DNA of 64,000 bases from Serratia surfactantfaciens (GCF_001642805.2 NZ_CP016948.1:2046001-2110000), one strand, 5' to 3'. Counted from the first letter of the stretch, positions 17,913 through 29,109 are shown. The notes: a model not told the origin generated them from the letters alone. Program-made: numbers and translations.

Positions 17913-18272
17913 TTACAGCTTGCGGAAACGGCTCTGTACGCCGAAGGTATCGGACGTCACATAGCGCTCGACCTGACGCAGCTGCTGTTCGCCGCTGCCC
18001 AGTTCATACTCCAGCTGATCGAGCAGCTGGCGTGGCGTCTTCTGATGCTCGCCTTCAAAACGGCTGGCCGGCGCTTCGTCCAACACGAACACCAGCGCGA
18101 TATAGGCCACCAGCGTGAAGAAGAACAGCCCGAAGAACAGCGACAGCACCACCATCACGCGGATCAGGCGCACCGGCACGTCGAAATAGTGGGCCAAACC
18201 GGCGCAGACGCCTTTCACCATGCCTTCTTCGGGAACGCGATAAAGCTTTTTACTGCCCAGCGTTGTGCTCAT
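17913..18272 (-). CDS. pspC: phage shock protein C
   Basis: 119 residues. Inner-membrane sensor that, with PspB, recruits PspA and relieves its inhibition of PspF under envelope stress. The N-terminal PspC domain (KKLYRVPEEGMVKGVCAGLAHYFDVPVRLIRV) is followed by one membrane helix (VMVVLSLFFGLFFFTLVAYIALVFVL) and a C-terminal coil. Its ATG overlaps the pspB stop by 1 nt, indicating coupling. Confidence 0.96.
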   Translation of the reverse strand: MSTTLGSKKLYRVPEEGMVKGVCAGLAHYFDVPVRLIRVMVVLSLFFGLFFFTLVAYIALVFVLDEAPASRFEGEHQKTPRQLLDQLEYELGSGEQQLRQVERYVTSDTFGVQSRFRKL

Positions 18273-18499
18273 CAGGACTGTCTCCAGTTCGGGTGTTCCG
18301 CATCGAGGATCTCTTCCAGCGCCTGAATGCGTTCACGCATGCGTTTGGCGTCTTCCGCCAGCTGCGCCAGGCGCTGCATTTCTTGCTGACTCAGCTGGAT
18401 GCCGGTCTGTTGCCGATTGCTGTAATGCAGCCAAAGCCAAATCGGCGCGACAAACAGCACGAAAATTGTCAGCGGAATGGCAAGTAATAAAGCACTCAT
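18272..18499 (-). CDS. pspB: phage shock protein B
   Basis: 75 residues. An N-terminal membrane helix (LLLAIPLTIFVLFVAPIWLWLHY) is followed by a charged, heptad-like helix (LSQQEMQRLAQLAEDAKRMRERIQALEEIL) that works with PspC. It lies 62 nt downstream of pspA and overlaps pspC by 1 nt. Confidence 0.96.
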   Translation of the reverse strand: MSALLLAIPLTIFVLFVAPIWLWLHYSNRQQTGIQLSQQEMQRLAQLAEDAKRMRERIQALEEILDAEHPNWRQS

Positions 18500-18561
18500 T
18501 GTTATTCCTTCTTATCGGGTCCTGGGTAGCGGCCACCTCCGGCGTGTGGCCGCGGTTCGCC

Positions 18562-19227
18562 TTACTCGGAGCGGTTCATCTTGGCTTTCAGCGCCGCCAG
18601 TTGCTCACTGATGGCGTCGTCGGCTTTCAGCTCGGCAAACTCTTGCTCCAGCGACTTCTTTTTACCGATGCTGATGCTTTCCGCTTCAGCTTCCATGTGG
18701 TCGATGCGTCGTTCGAACTGTTCGAAACGCGCCATCGCCTCGTCCAGCTTGCCGCTGTCGAGCTGGCGGCGCACTTCACGCGAAGATGACGCGGCCTGAT
18801 GGCGCAGCGCCAGCGCCTGCTGCCGCGCGCGAGTTTCGGTCAGCTTGTTTTCCAGCTCGCCGATTTCGCTCTTCATGCGCGCCAGCGTTTCTTCTACGGT
18901 CGCCACTTCCTGCGTCAGCGTGGCGATCAGATCGGCAACCTTCTGTTTTTCGATCAGCGCCGCGCGGGCCAAGTCTTCTTTATCTTTACGCAGCGCCAGT
19001 TCGGCTTTTTCCTGCCAGTCGCCAACCTGGTTTTCACCCTGCTCGATGCGACGCAGCAACTGCTTTTTTTCCGCCAGCGCGCGCGCCGACGTGGAACGAA
19101 CTTCGACCAACGTGTCTTCCATCTCTTGGATCATCAACCGCACCAGCTTTTGCGGATCTTCTGCCTTGTCCAGCAGAGTGTTGATGTTGGCGTTCACGAT
19201 GTCGGCAAAACGAGAAAAAATACCCAT
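18562..19227 (-). CDS. pspA: phage shock protein A
   Basis: 221 residues, long coiled-coil ESCRT-III-like protein (PspA/IM30). It binds damaged inner membrane and, when idle, binds and inhibits PspF. The sequence starts with the amphipathic helix [25 protein letters not shown] and contains [17 protein letters not shown]. The remainder is almost entirely heptad coiled coil ending in [10 protein letters not shown]. First gene of the psp transcript, behind the sigma-54 element at 19299-19315. Confidence 0.97.
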   Translation of the reverse strand: MGIFSRFADIVNANINTLLDKAEDPQKLVRLMIQEMEDTLVEVRSTSARALAEKKQLLRRIEQGENQVGDWQEKAELALRKDKEDLARAALIEKQKVADLIATLTQEVATVEETLARMKSEIGELENKLTETRARQQALALRHQAASSSREVRRQLDSGKLDEAMARFEQFERRIDHMEAEAESISIGKKKSLEQEFAELKADDAISEQLAALKAKMNRSE

Positions 19228-19298
19228 AATTCACTTCCTCTTGATTCTGATGGCGTCTGAAGCGCCGCGTTAAGTCGTACAGCTTGCCCAAGGATATA

Positions 19299-19315
19299 AT
19301 CAAAACCCGTGCCAA
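19299..19315 (-). promoter_or_regulatory. sigma-54 promoter of pspA
   Basis: On the minus strand TTGGCACGGGTTTTGAT matches the sigma-54 pattern TGGCAC-N5-TTGC with GG at -24 and GA in place of GC at -12. It lies about 70 bp before pspA. The remaining stretch to pspF (19316-19411) is where PspF enhancer and IHF sites would be expected, as in E. coli. Confidence 0.85.
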
Positions 19316-19411
19316 CTTTTATTTGATTGAAAAACAACAACATTTTATTTTTGACTCTCTGTGAGCTTGCTGTAGAGTGATTATTTTCACCAAACATTGG
19401 CGAATTTCATC

Positions 19412-20419
19412 ATGAACGAGCAGCCAGAGAATTTGTTGGGCGAAGCAAACGCCTTTGTCGAAGTGTTGGAGCAAGTCTCCCAGGTCGCCAAGTTGAACAA
19501 ACCGGTACTGGTGATCGGCGAGCGCGGCACCGGCAAGGAGCTGATCGCCCACCGCCTGCACTACCTCTCCAACCGTTGGCAAGGGCCATTCATCTCGCTC
19601 AACTGCGCGGCACTGAATGAAAACCTGCTGGACTCCGAGCTGTTCGGCCACGAGGCCGGCGCCTTTACCGGTGCGCAGAAACGCCATCTGGGCCGCTTTG
19701 AGCGCGCCGACGGCGGCACGCTGTTCCTGGATGAGCTGGCGACCGCGCCGATGTTGGTGCAGGAGAAATTGCTGCGGGTCATCGAATACGGCCAGCTGGA
19801 GCGCGTGGGCGGCAGCCAGCCGCTGCGGGTGGATGTGCGGTTGGTGTGCGCCACCAACGACGATCTGCCGGCGCTGGCAGCCGCGGGCAAGTTCCGCGCC
19901 GATCTGCTGGATCGGCTGGCGTTCGACGTGGTGCAGCTGCCGCCGCTGCGCCAACGCCGGCCCGATATCATGCTGCTGGCCGAACACTTCGCCATTCAAA
20001 TGTGTCGCGAGCTGGCGCTGCCGCTGTTTCCCGGCTTTACCGAACGCGCCAGGCACACGCTGCTCGGCTATGGTTGGCCAGGCAACGTGCGCGAACTGAA
20101 AAACGTGGTTGAACGCTCGGTCTATCGTCACGGCGACAGCGACCACCCGCTGGATGAGATCGTGATCAACCCGTTTGCACCGCGCGAGGCCCCGCCGGTC
20201 GCGCTCCCGCTTGAAGGAGCCGGCGCGCTGCCGGCGCTGCCGCTGGAGTTGAAAAATTGGCAGTTGGAGCAGGAGAAGGCATTGATCGAAGCGGCGTTGC
20301 AGCAAGGGCGGTTCAACCAACGCAAGGCGGCGCAGCTGCTGGGGCTCACCTACCACCAGTTGCGCGGCATGCTGAAAAAACATGCGCTGCTGCAAAACGG
20401 CGAAGCGGATGAGGAATAG
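19412..20419 (+). CDS. pspF: psp operon transcriptional activator PspF
   Basis: 335 residues. Sigma-54 enhancer-binding protein without a regulatory N-domain; it is held inactive by PspA. The AAA+ domain has Walker A GERGTGKE, the GAFTGA loop (GHEAGAFTGAQKRH) and Walker B TLFLDELATAP. The R-finger region and C-terminal Fis-type HTH (FNQRKAAQLLGLTYHQLRGML) are intact. The start at ATG 19412 gives MNEQPENLLGEAN, aligned with E. coli PspF; a TTG at 19397 is in frame but not needed. No clear Shine-Dalgarno precedes the ATG. It is divergent from pspA, sharing the control region. Confidence 0.95.
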   Translation: MNEQPENLLGEANAFVEVLEQVSQVAKLNKPVLVIGERGTGKELIAHRLHYLSNRWQGPFISLNCAALNENLLDSELFGHEAGAFTGAQKRHLGRFERADGGTLFLDELATAPMLVQEKLLRVIEYGQLERVGGSQPLRVDVRLVCATNDDLPALAAAGKFRADLLDRLAFDVVQLPPLRQRRPDIMLLAEHFAIQMCRELALPLFPGFTERARHTLLGYGWPGNVRELKNVVERSVYRHGDSDHPLDEIVINPFAPREAPPVALPLEGAGALPALPLELKNWQLEQEKALIEAALQQGRFNQRKAAQLLGLTYHQLRGMLKKHALLQNGEADEE

Positions 20420-20424
20420 TGGGC

Positions 20425-20453
20425 AAAAAAAAAGCCAGCACCCGAGCTGGCTT
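20425..20453 (-). terminator. terminator between pspF and the COG0523 gene
   Basis: GCCAGC (20434-20439) pairs with GCTGGC (20446-20451), flanked by nine A on one side and TTAAAAAAA on the other. On the minus strand it runs into a nine-T tract. On the plus strand, where pspF ends, the tract is weaker. Confidence 0.7.
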
Positions 20454-20613
20454 AAAAAAACACTGGAAGCAATGTGAGCAATGTCGTGCCTTCCACATCA
20501 GAGCCGCAAACTGTGGCCTTCCGTGAACTGCCAGGCGATGATAATAGTTATCAGTATCGTCTGTAAAGCACTTTGTTGAGAATTTTTCTCATTACCACAC
20601 GAAGATTGCGCAA

Positions 20614-21801
<1,188 letters not shown>

Positions 21802-21811
21802 GGGAACCTCA

Positions 21812-22372
21812 TTAAAATTCATTGCGTAATGCCTGGTAACCGCGCACCAATTCGACGTTGGTGGCGGCCACTTCTTCGGAGAATTGCAGCGCGCCGCGAT
21901 CGACCTGGCGATAACGCGACAGGTCGCTGTCCGGCCCCACACGCTCGGTTGACGGGATATAGCGGTTTTCCGGCAGCGTCACGCCGTCCACCACCGCGTT
22001 GTAACGCACTACGCAGCCGGACTGAATGTGGCAGTTGAACAGCACGCTGTTGAAACCGATAAACACCCGATCGTCGATGCGACACGGGCCATGGACGATG
22101 GCGCGGTGGGCGATAGAGCTGTAACGGCCGATGGTGACCGCCGCCCCGCTTTTGGAGTGGATCACCACGCCGTCCTGAATATTGGAATGCGAGCCGATGA
22201 CGATCGGCTCCATGTCGCCACGGGCGTTCAGCTCGTCGGCACGGATCACCGCATAAGGGCCGACGTAGACGAAGTCTTCGACGATCACCCGGCCGCATAG
22301 AATGGCGGTGGGATCGATGTAGGCCAGCGGCGAGACTTGCGGCAGATGGCCGCTGGGATTTTTACGCAGCAT
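21812..22372 (-). CDS. gamma-carbonic-anhydrase-like hexapeptide-repeat protein
   Basis: 186 residues. Left-handed beta-helix built of hexapeptide repeats ([50 protein letters not shown]). Three histidines (in VVIH and [10 protein letters not shown]) sit where gamma-carbonic anhydrases bind metal. It may be a metal-flexible carbonic anhydrase replacing zinc-dependent ones in zinc shortage; catalysis is not proven by sequence. The start overlaps the folE2 end by 11 nt, and it lies 10 nt before the COG0523 gene, so the three are one operon. Confidence 0.82.
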   Translation of the reverse strand: MLRKNPSGHLPQVSPLAYIDPTAILCGRVIVEDFVYVGPYAVIRADELNARGDMEPIVIGSHSNIQDGVVIHSKSGAAVTIGRYSSIAHRAIVHGPCRIDDRVFIGFNSVLFNCHIQSGCVVRYNAVVDGVTLPENRYIPSTERVGPDSDLSRYRQVDRGALQFSEEVAATNVELVRGYQALRNEF

Positions 22373-23288
22373 GCTGCTCTCCCCGCCAGCTCAGCTTCGC
22401 CACCGCATTGTGGGCATGCAGGCTCTCCTGATGTTCGACGCGCAGCGAGAAGGCGCGGTAGTCGCACTGGCTGCGCAGCATGCGATACAGACGCCGCGCC
22501 GCATCCTCGCAAAACATCAGGTTCTGGCCGTTAGCCAGCGCGAAGGCCTGCTCATCGCGGCGTTTCACCAGCGTTTGCACCGGCGTGCCCAGCGCGTGTT
22601 CGATGCGGTCGATCAGTTTTACCGGTTCGAACGCCCGGTCATTATCCGGCGTCACGGTGACCCAGGCCCAGCTGCGCTGGCTGTGTGGCGTGGCCGGCAT
22701 GCCCTGCTCCAGCAGCCAATCGCTCACCTGCCGTTGGCTGACACGCTCCGCCGCCTGTTCAAAGTCAAACTGAAACTGTTGCTGCGCCAGCTGGCGGCTG
22801 AGCGCCGCCGAACTCGGGCAGGTGGAGGAGTAAGGCACGCCGACGGTCAGCGCCAGCGTCAGTGTGTTCGCCAGCGCCGCCTCGATGCGCAGCGGGTAGG
22901 CTTTCCAGCCGCGCTGCGGCGACAGCAGCGCCGGGCGCGACAACAACAGCTCGCCGCTGAGCGTCAGGTTGGCGCGATCGCTGTGCTCCGGCTGCGAATC
23001 CAGAAAGGCCTGCAGCGTCCGGCCGATGCGCTGCGGCGTCAGTTCGCCCTGCGTCAATTCGTCCAGCGCCAGATACAGCCGCGACATGTGAATACCGCGT
23101 TCGCCCGCCGCTTCGGCGCGCAGGTTGATGCCGGCGTCGACTTTGGCCATCAGTGGCTTGCCGGCCAGCTCCAGCGGCAGTGCGATCCCTTGCATCCCGA
23201 CCCAATCGAGCCCGACATCACTCATTTCGCCGCGCCATGCCTGAGCGTCTGGCAGCGAACGGCGTGGTGGAAGTGCAACTTCGTTCAT
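22362..23288 (-). CDS. folE2: GTP cyclohydrolase IB (FolE2)
   Basis: 308 residues. It converts GTP to 7,8-dihydroneopterin triphosphate, the first step of folate synthesis. Unlike FolE it does not need zinc and can use other metals, so many bacteria induce it under zinc limitation. The family signature SSTCPSSAALS with its conserved Cys is present, as are DVGLDWVGMQGI at the N-terminus and the C-terminal HQESLHAHNAVA. First gene of the three-gene operon, 50 nt from the Zur-type palindrome at 23338. Confidence 0.93.
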   Translation of the reverse strand: MNEVALPPRRSLPDAQAWRGEMSDVGLDWVGMQGIALPLELAGKPLMAKVDAGINLRAEAAGERGIHMSRLYLALDELTQGELTPQRIGRTLQAFLDSQPEHSDRANLTLSGELLLSRPALLSPQRGWKAYPLRIEAALANTLTLALTVGVPYSSTCPSSAALSRQLAQQQFQFDFEQAAERVSQRQVSDWLLEQGMPATPHSQRSWAWVTVTPDNDRAFEPVKLIDRIEHALGTPVQTLVKRRDEQAFALANGQNLMFCEDAARRLYRMLRSQCDYRAFSLRVEHQESLHAHNAVAKLSWRGEQHAA

Positions 23289-23337
23289 ACATCCCCTTGC
23301 GTTATTGTGACTTTGCCGGGGAACGGTAACATGATTT

Positions 23338-23352
23338 TGTTATGTTATAACA
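23338..23352. promoter_or_regulatory. Zur box
   Basis: TGTTATGTTATAACA differs at one defined position from the enterobacterial Zur core TGTTATA-N-TATAACA. It lies in the folE2/sapA intergenic region, 50 bp upstream of folE2. The downstream gene set is the classic Zur regulon set, which makes repression by Zn-Zur likely. It is about 140 bp from sapA, so an effect on sapA is less likely. Confidence 0.78.
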
Positions 23353-23432
23353 TATCAAATAAAATTTTTTTCACGTCGCGAACCGCCTTGCTTAATCAAG
23401 TAGCAGAAAACTCAGCGATTTTGCTCAATGGA

Positions 23433-23461
23433 TTGGGCTGCTGGTCAGAGTGCGATACACT
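23433..23461 (+). promoter_or_regulatory. candidate sigma-70 promoter of sapA
   Basis: TTGGGC (23433-23438), a 17-nt spacer and TACACT (23456-23461) lie 33 nt before the sapA ATG. The match to consensus is moderate. Confidence 0.45.
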
Positions 23462-23493
23462 AACGCTATTGCTGATTAAACCCATGAGCCTCT

Positions 23494-25143
23494 ATGCGTG
23501 GTTTACCCCTTTGGATACTGTCGTTGTGCCTGACGGGCTCTGCCCTGGCCGCGACCACACCGCCCGCGCCCGTCGCGGCGCCGCTGCCGGACATTCGCCA
23601 GAGCGGCTTTGTCTATTGCGTCAGCGGCATACTGAATACCTTCAACCCGCAAATGGCCAGCAGCGGCCTGACGGTGGATACTCTGGCCGCCCAGCTGTAC
23701 GATCGCCTGTTGGACGTCGACCCGTACACCTATCGTCTGATCCCCGAACTGGCGCAAAGCTGGGAAGTGCTGGACAACGGGGCCACCTACCGCTTCCATC
23801 TGCGTAAAGACGTGCCGTTCCAGACCACCGCCTGGTTCACGCCCACCCGCAAGATGAACGCCGACGACGTGGTGTTCAGCTTCGCGCGCGTATTTGACCA
23901 GAAACACCCGTATCACGACGTTAACGGCGGCGAATATCCCTATTTCGACAGCCTGCAGTTCGGCGATTCGGTACAGAGCGTGAGAAAGCTCGACGACTAC
24001 ACGGTGGAGATTCGTCTGCAGTCGCCGGACGCCTCGTTCCTGTGGCACCTGGCCACCCACTACGCGCCGGTGCTGTCCGCCGAATACGCCGACGTGCTGA
24101 CGCGCGAGGGCCATCAGGAGCTGATCGACCGCGAGCCGGTCGGCAGCGGCCCGTTCCTGCTCAACGAATACCGCTCGGGGCAATATATTCGTCTGGCGCG
24201 TAACGCCGTCTACTGGAAAGGCCTGCCGCGCATGCCGCAGGTAGTGATCGATCTGGGGGCCGGCGGCACTGGCCGCCTCTCCAAGTTGCTGACCGGCGAG
24301 TGCGACGTGCTGGCCTATCCGGCGGCCAGCCAGCTGTCGATTCTGCGCGACGATCCGCGCCTGCGCCTGACGCTGCGCCCGGGGATGAACATCGCCTATC
24401 TGGCGTTCAACACCCGCAAACCGCCGCTCGACAACCTCAACGTGCGCCAGGCGATCTCGCTGGCGATCAACAATCAGCGCTTGATGCAGTCGATCTATTA
24501 CGGCACGGCGGAAACCGCCGCCTCGATCCTGCCGCGCGCCTCCTGGGCTTACGACAACGACGCGCACGTCACCGAGTACGATCCGGCCAAATCGCGCGAG
24601 ATGCTGCGGCAGGCCGGCGTCGGCCAGCTGAACCTGAAGCTGTGGGTGCCGACCGCCTCGCAATCTTATAACCCGAGCCCGCTGAAGACCGCCGAGCTGA
24701 TCCAGGCCGATCTCGGCCAGGTGGGCATCAACGTCACCATCGTACCGGTGGAAGGCCGCTTCCAGGAAGCGCGCCTGATGGAGATGAACCACGACCTGAC
24801 CCTGACCGGCTGGGCCACCGACAGCAACGATCCGGACAGCTTCTTCCGGCCGCTGCTGAGCTGCGCGGCAATCCGTTCGCAAACCAACTATGCTCACTGG
24901 TGTGACCCGGGCTTCGACGAGGTGCTGCAAAACGCGCTGCTGTCGCAGCAACTGTCTCAGCGCATCGATAACTACCGCAAGGCGCAGAAAATTCTCGAGC
25001 AGCAGTTGCCGGTGCTGCCGCTGGCCTCTTCCCTGCGCCTGCAGGCCTACCGTTACGACATCAAGGGATTGGTGCTGAGTCCGTTCGGCAACGCCTCGTT
25101 CGCCGGGGTGTACCGTGAATCCGCGCCGGAGGTGAAAAAGTGA
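23494..25143 (+). CDS. sapA: Sap ABC transporter substrate-binding protein SapA
   Basis: 549 residues. Periplasmic family-5 solute-binding protein of the Sap system, implicated in antimicrobial-peptide resistance; in E. coli the SapBCDF part exports putrescine. The signal peptide is [22 protein letters not shown]5 landmarks are [59 protein letters not shown] and [17 protein letters not shown]. The start at 23494 gives a normal signal peptide; another ATG 10 nt upstream is in a different frame. First gene of sapABCDF, overlapping sapB by 4 nt. Confidence 0.95.
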   Translation: MRGLPLWILSLCLTGSALAATTPPAPVAAPLPDIRQSGFVYCVSGILNTFNPQMASSGLTVDTLAAQLYDRLLDVDPYTYRLIPELAQSWEVLDNGATYRFHLRKDVPFQTTAWFTPTRKMNADDVVFSFARVFDQKHPYHDVNGGEYPYFDSLQFGDSVQSVRKLDDYTVEIRLQSPDASFLWHLATHYAPVLSAEYADVLTREGHQELIDREPVGSGPFLLNEYRSGQYIRLARNAVYWKGLPRMPQVVIDLGAGGTGRLSKLLTGECDVLAYPAASQLSILRDDPRLRLTLRPGMNIAYLAFNTRKPPLDNLNVRQAISLAINNQRLMQSIYYGTAETAASILPRASWAYDNDAHVTEYDPAKSREMLRQAGVGQLNLKLWVPTASQSYNPSPLKTAELIQADLGQVGINVTIVPVEGRFQEARLMEMNHDLTLTGWATDSNDPDSFFRPLLSCAAIRSQTNYAHWCDPGFDEVLQNALLSQQLSQRIDNYRKAQKILEQQLPVLPLASSLRLQAYRYDIKGLVLSPFGNASFAGVYRESAPEVKK

Positions 25144-26105
25144 TTATCTTTACCCTGCGCCGCATCCTGCTGCTGCTGATCACGCTGTTTTTCCTGACGC
25201 TGGTAAGCTTCAGCCTGAGCTATTTCACGCCGCGCGCGCCGTTGAACGGCGCCGCCCTGCTGGACGCCTATCAGTTCTACTTCGTCAGCCTGCTGCACTG
25301 GGACTTCGGCGTTTCCAGCATCAACGGCCAGGCGATCAGCGAACAGCTGCGCGAAGTGTTCCCGGCTACCATGGAACTGTGCCTGCTGGCCTTCGCCCTG
25401 GCGCTGTTTATCGGCATTCCGCTGGGCATCATCGCCGGCGTGCTGCGCGGCAAGTGGCAGGACACCGCCATCAGCACCTTCGCGCTGCTGGGCTTCTCAA
25501 TGCCGGTGTTCTGGCTGGCGCTGCTGCTGATGTTGTTCTTCTCGCTGCATCTGGGCTGGCTGCCGGTTTCCGGCCGTTTCGACCTGCTGTATCAGGTGAA
25601 GCCGATCACCGGTTTCGCGCTGATCGACGCCTGGCTGTCGGATTCGCCGTACCGCAACGAGATGATCGGCAGCGCGCTGCGCCACATGATCCTGCCGATC
25701 GCCGCGCTGGCGGTGGCGCCCACCACCGAAGTGGTGCGCCTGATGCGCATCAGCACCGACGACGTGCTGAGCCAAAACTACATCAAGGCCGCCGCCACCC
25801 GCGGCCTGTCGCGCTTCACCATCATTCGCCGCCACGTGTTGCACAATGCGCTGCCGCCGATCATCCCCAAACTGGGGCTGCAGTTCTCCACCATGCTGAC
25901 GCTGGCGATGATCACCGAAGTGGTTTTCAGCTGGCCCGGCCTCGGCCGCTGGCTGATCAACGCCATCCGTCAGCAGGACTATGCGGCGATCTCCGCCGGC
26001 GTCATAGTGGTCGGCACGCTGGTGATCACCATTAACGTCCTGGCCGACATTCTGGGTGCGGCAACCAACCCGCTGAAACATAAGGAATGGTATGCCCTTC
26101 GATAA
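25140..26105 (+). CDS. sapB: Sap ABC transporter permease SapB
   Basis: 321 residues, inner-membrane permease of the DppB/OppB class with about six helices. The N-terminal helix is [20 protein letters not shown]. The cytoplasmic EAA loop that docks the ATPases is in [25 protein letters not shown]. Translation begins at GTG 25140 with GGAGGTG upstream; it overlaps the sapA stop by 4 nt and sapC by 14 nt. Confidence 0.95.
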   Translation: MIIFTLRRILLLLITLFFLTLVSFSLSYFTPRAPLNGAALLDAYQFYFVSLLHWDFGVSSINGQAISEQLREVFPATMELCLLAFALALFIGIPLGIIAGVLRGKWQDTAISTFALLGFSMPVFWLALLLMLFFSLHLGWLPVSGRFDLLYQVKPITGFALIDAWLSDSPYRNEMIGSALRHMILPIAALAVAPTTEVVRLMRISTDDVLSQNYIKAAATRGLSRFTIIRRHVLHNALPPIIPKLGLQFSTMLTLAMITEVVFSWPGLGRWLINAIRQQDYAAISAGVIVVGTLVITINVLADILGAATNPLKHKEWYALR

Positions 26106-26982
26106 CGTATACCGCGAAAAAAAGATGCCGAGCCCGCTGCGCTACACCTGGCGGATTTTCTACGGCGACGCGCTGGCGATGATCGGTTTTTACGGGGTGA
26201 TCGCCCTGCTGCTGCTGTCGCTGTTCGGCAGCCTGCTGGCGCCCTACGCGCTGGATCAGCAGTTCCTCGGTTATCAGCTGCTGCCGCCTTCCTGGTCGCG
26301 TTACGGCAATGTGTCGTTCTTCCTCGGCACCGACGATCTCGGGCGCGACATCCTCAGCCGCCTGTTGACCGGCACCGCCGCCACCTTCGGCTCGGCGCTG
26401 GCGGTGACGCTGGCCGCGGCGTTCTGCGGGGTGATCCTCGGCGTGTTCGCCGGCGTCACTCACGGGCTGCGCTCGGCGGTGCTCAACCACATTCTCGATA
26501 CCCTGCTGTCTATCCCGTCTCTGCTGTTGGCGATCGTGGTGGTGGCGTTTATCGGCCCCAAACTCGAACACGCCATGCTGGCGGTGTGGCTCGCCTTGTT
26601 GCCGCGCATGGTGCGCACCATCTACAGCGCGGTGCACGACGAACTGGAGAAAGAGTACGTGGTGGCGGCGCGGCTCGACGGCGCTTCCACACTGCAAATC
26701 CTGTGGTACGCGGTCATGCCGAACATCGCGGCGGTGCTGGTGACCGAATTCACCCGCGCGCTGTCGATGGCCATTCTGGATATCGCCGCGCTCGGCTTTC
26801 TCGATCTTGGCGCGCAGCTGCCTTCGCCGGAATGGGGAGCGATGCTCGGCGATTCGCTTGAGCTGGTGTACGTCGCACCCTGGACGGTGATGCTGCCCGG
26901 CGCGGCCATCCTCGTCAGCGTGCTGCTGGTCAACCTGTTGGGCGACGGTATGCGCCGCGCAATCAATGCCGGGGTGGAATAA
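26092..26982 (+). CDS. sapC: Sap ABC transporter permease SapC
   Basis: 296 residues, second permease (DppC/OppC class). It has the N-terminal cytoplasmic segment and helix ([27 protein letters not shown]), the extracytoplasmic [19 protein letters not shown] motif and the EAA loop [26 protein letters not shown] lies before the ATG. Its stop shares 1 nt with the sapD start. Confidence 0.95.
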   Translation: MPFDNVYREKKMPSPLRYTWRIFYGDALAMIGFYGVIALLLLSLFGSLLAPYALDQQFLGYQLLPPSWSRYGNVSFFLGTDDLGRDILSRLLTGTAATFGSALAVTLAAAFCGVILGVFAGVTHGLRSAVLNHILDTLLSIPSLLLAIVVVAFIGPKLEHAMLAVWLALLPRMVRTIYSAVHDELEKEYVVAARLDGASTLQILWYAVMPNIAAVLVTEFTRALSMAILDIAALGFLDLGAQLPSPEWGAMLGDSLELVYVAPWTVMLPGAAILVSVLLVNLLGDGMRRAINAGVE

Positions 26983-27974
26983 TGCCGTTACTCGATATCC
27001 GCAATCTGACGATTGAATTTATGACCGCCGAAGGGCCGGTCAAGGCGGTCGACCGCGTCAGCATGACGCTGACCGAGGGCGAGGTGCGCGGCCTGGTGGG
27101 CGAATCAGGCTCCGGCAAGAGCCTGATCGCCAAAGCCATCTGCGGCGTGACCAAAGACAACTGGCGCGTCACCGCCGATCGTTTCCGCTTTGACGACATC
27201 GACCTGCTGCAGCTGAGCCCGCGCGAACGGCGCAGGCTGGTGGGCCACAACGTGTCGATGATCTTCCAGGAACCGCAGTCCTGTCTCGATCCTTCCGAGA
27301 GCATTGGCCGCCAGCTGGCGCAAGCCATCCCAGGGTGGACCTACAAGGGCCGCTGGTGGCAGCGCTTCAACTGGCGCAAACGCCGCGCCATCGAATTGCT
27401 GCACCGCGTCGGCATCAAGGATCACGACGACATCATGGGCAGCTTCCCGTACGAGCTGACCGAAGGCGAATGCCAGAAAGTGATGATCGCCATTGCGCTG
27501 GCCAACCAGCCGCGTCTGCTGATCGCCGATGAGCCGACCAACGCCATGGAGCCGACCACCCAGGCGCAGATTTTCCGGCTGTTGGCGCGCCTCAATCAGA
27601 ACAACAACACCACCATTCTGCTGATCAGCCACGACCTGCAAATGATGAGCAAATGGGCCGACCGGGTAAACGTGTTGTACTGCGGGCAAACGGTGGAAAG
27701 CGCCCAGTGCGAAGAGCTGTTGGCGGCGCCGCACCACCCGTACACCCAGGCACTGATCCGCGCCATGCCGGACTTCGGCCGCTCGCTGCCGCACAAGAGC
27801 CGGTTGAATACGCTGCCGGGCGCCATTCCTTCGTTGGAACACCTGCCGATCGGCTGTCGTCTGGGGCCGCGTTGCCCCTACGCGCAGAAGAAATGTATCG
27901 AAACGCCGCGCCTGCGCCCGGTCAAGAACCACTTCTTCGCCTGCCACTTCCCGCTGAACATGGAGGAGCAATAA
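26982..27974 (+). CDS. sapD: Sap ABC transporter ATPase SapD
   Basis: 330 residues, oligopeptide-type ABC ATPase. Walker A is GESGSGKSL, Walker [15 protein letters not shown] and the H-loop [10 protein letters not shown]. The signature is the unusual [15 protein letters not shown] in place of LSGGQ, as in other SapD proteins. The C-terminal Cys-rich extension ([23 protein letters not shown]...FACHFPL) is typical of OppD/DppD-type subunits and may hold an FeS cluster. It is known in E. coli also as a factor for Trk potassium uptake. Confidence 0.95.
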   Translation: MPLLDIRNLTIEFMTAEGPVKAVDRVSMTLTEGEVRGLVGESGSGKSLIAKAICGVTKDNWRVTADRFRFDDIDLLQLSPRERRRLVGHNVSMIFQEPQSCLDPSESIGRQLAQAIPGWTYKGRWWQRFNWRKRRAIELLHRVGIKDHDDIMGSFPYELTEGECQKVMIAIALANQPRLLIADEPTNAMEPTTQAQIFRLLARLNQNNNTTILLISHDLQMMSKWADRVNVLYCGQTVESAQCEELLAAPHHPYTQALIRAMPDFGRSLPHKSRLNTLPGAIPSLEHLPIGCRLGPRCPYAQKKCIETPRLRPVKNHFFACHFPLNMEEQ

Positions 27975-27975
27975 C

Positions 27976-28788
27976 ATGGAAACGCTGTTGGAAGTGCGCA
28001 ACCTGAGCAAAACCTACCGCTATCGCACTGGGCTGTTCCGCCGCCAGCACGTTGAGGCGGTGAAATCGGTCAGCTTTACCCTGCGCGAAGGCCAGACGCT
28101 GGCGGTAATCGGCGAGAACGGCTCCGGCAAATCCACGCTGGCGAAGATGCTCTCCGGCATGGTGGAGCCGACCGCCGGCGAACTGTTGATCGACGATCAT
28201 CCGCTGGAATTCGGCGACTATCGCTACCGCAGCCAGCGCATTCGCATGATTTTTCAGGATCCGAGCACCTCGCTCAACCCGCGCCAACGCATCGGCCAGC
28301 TGCTGGACGCGCCGCTGCGGCTGAACACCGATCTTGAGCCCGCCGAGCGCGAGCAGCGCATCAACCAGACGCTGCGCCAGGTCGGCATGCTGCCGGATCA
28401 CGCCTACTACTACCCGCACATGCTGGCTTCCGGGCAGAAACAGCGCGTCGCGCTGGCGCGTGCGCTGATCCTGCAGCCTAAAGTGATCGTCGCCGATGAG
28501 GCGCTGGCCTCACTGGACATGTCGATGCGCTCGCAAATCATCAACCTGATGCTGGAATTGCAGGAAAAACACGGTATTTCCTATATCTATGTCACCCAGC
28601 ACCTCGGCATGATGAAACACATCAGCGACCAGGTGCTGGTGATGCACGAAGGGGAAATCGTCGAGCGCGGCAGCACCGCCGAAGTGTTGGCGGCGCCGCT
28701 GCACGAGTTGACCAAGCGGCTTATCGCCAGCCACTTCGGCGAAGCGCTGACCGCCGACGCCTGGCGGCGCGACGGCGGCCGTTTCTGA
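27976..28788 (+). CDS. sapF: Sap ABC transporter ATPase SapF
   Basis: 270 residues, second ABC ATPase of the Sap transporter. Walker A is GENGSGKST, the signature MLASGQKQRVALARAL, Walker B VIVADEALASLDMS and the H-loop VTQHLGMM. It starts 1 nt after sapD; last gene of the operon, followed by a terminator. In E. coli fabI lies in this neighbourhood; here the accessory block begins instead. Confidence 0.95.
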   Translation: METLLEVRNLSKTYRYRTGLFRRQHVEAVKSVSFTLREGQTLAVIGENGSGKSTLAKMLSGMVEPTAGELLIDDHPLEFGDYRYRSQRIRMIFQDPSTSLNPRQRIGQLLDAPLRLNTDLEPAEREQRINQTLRQVGMLPDHAYYYPHMLASGQKQRVALARALILQPKVIVADEALASLDMSMRSQIINLMLELQEKHGISYIYVTQHLGMMKHISDQVLVMHEGEIVERGSTAEVLAAPLHELTKRLIASHFGEALTADAWRRDGGRF

Positions 28789-28806
28789 GTTACGGCCTCA
28801 CTTCCA

Positions 28807-28829
28807 AACCCGCTGCGGCGGGTTTTTTA
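28807..28829 (+). terminator. terminator of the sap operon
   Basis: AACCCGC / GCGGGTT with a TGCG loop is followed by a T run to 28828. It starts 18 nt after the sapF stop. Confidence 0.9.
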
Positions 28830-28871
28830 TTGCCGCGCGCCTGCCGCTTAGCGAGAAAGCGCACATACAAA

Positions 28872-28899
28872 TTACATTATTGTTATATATCCTTATATT
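28872..28899 (+). promoter_or_regulatory. candidate promoter of the CC-peptide/CMD unit
   Basis: TTACAT (28872-28877), 16-nt spacer and TATATT (28894-28899) in a markedly AT-rich stretch after the sap terminator. It would give a leader of roughly 100 nt before the small ORF at 29008 and about 300 nt before the CMD gene. Confidence 0.4.
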
Positions 28900-29007
28900 T
28901 TATTCCTTTCAGTTATTGATTAGTCCGTAACATTATTTTATCTCGCCAGGGCGATCGGTGAGGATATCCCCTACGTTGCGCTTCTCATACGACAGGATAT
29001 CGCACTG

Positions 29008-29109
29008 ATGAACAGCATTCGCCATCGCCGCCTCACGCAGTTTCTGCTCACCCTGGCCGCCGGTTTCTCTGTTTACGGCCACGCCCTGTGCTGCGATGAG
29101 CTGCGCTAA
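29008..29109 (+). CDS. candidate leader peptide with tandem Cys near its end
   Basis: 33 codons encoding MNSIRHRRLTQFLLTLAAG followed by FSVYGHALCCDELR. A basic start, a hydrophobic core and an AxA-like site resemble a short signal peptide, but only a few residues would remain after cleavage. CAGGAT lies about 10 nt before the ATG. Two adjacent Cys codons (TGC TGC) come four codons before the stop, and a strong hairpin follows at 29153 before the CMD gene. Cys-Cys leader peptides that sense cysteine supply are known upstream of sulfur-metabolism genes in other bacteria. The same role here is inference; it may also be a non-functional reading. Confidence 0.45.
   Translation: MNSIRHRRLTQFLLTLAAGFSVYGHALCCDELR

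Noticed and set aside
22371..23807. 478-codon plus-strand frame across folE2 and sapA
   Set aside because: Overlaps two certain genes; its sequence is a complement artefact and its tail is an out-of-frame reading of sapA.
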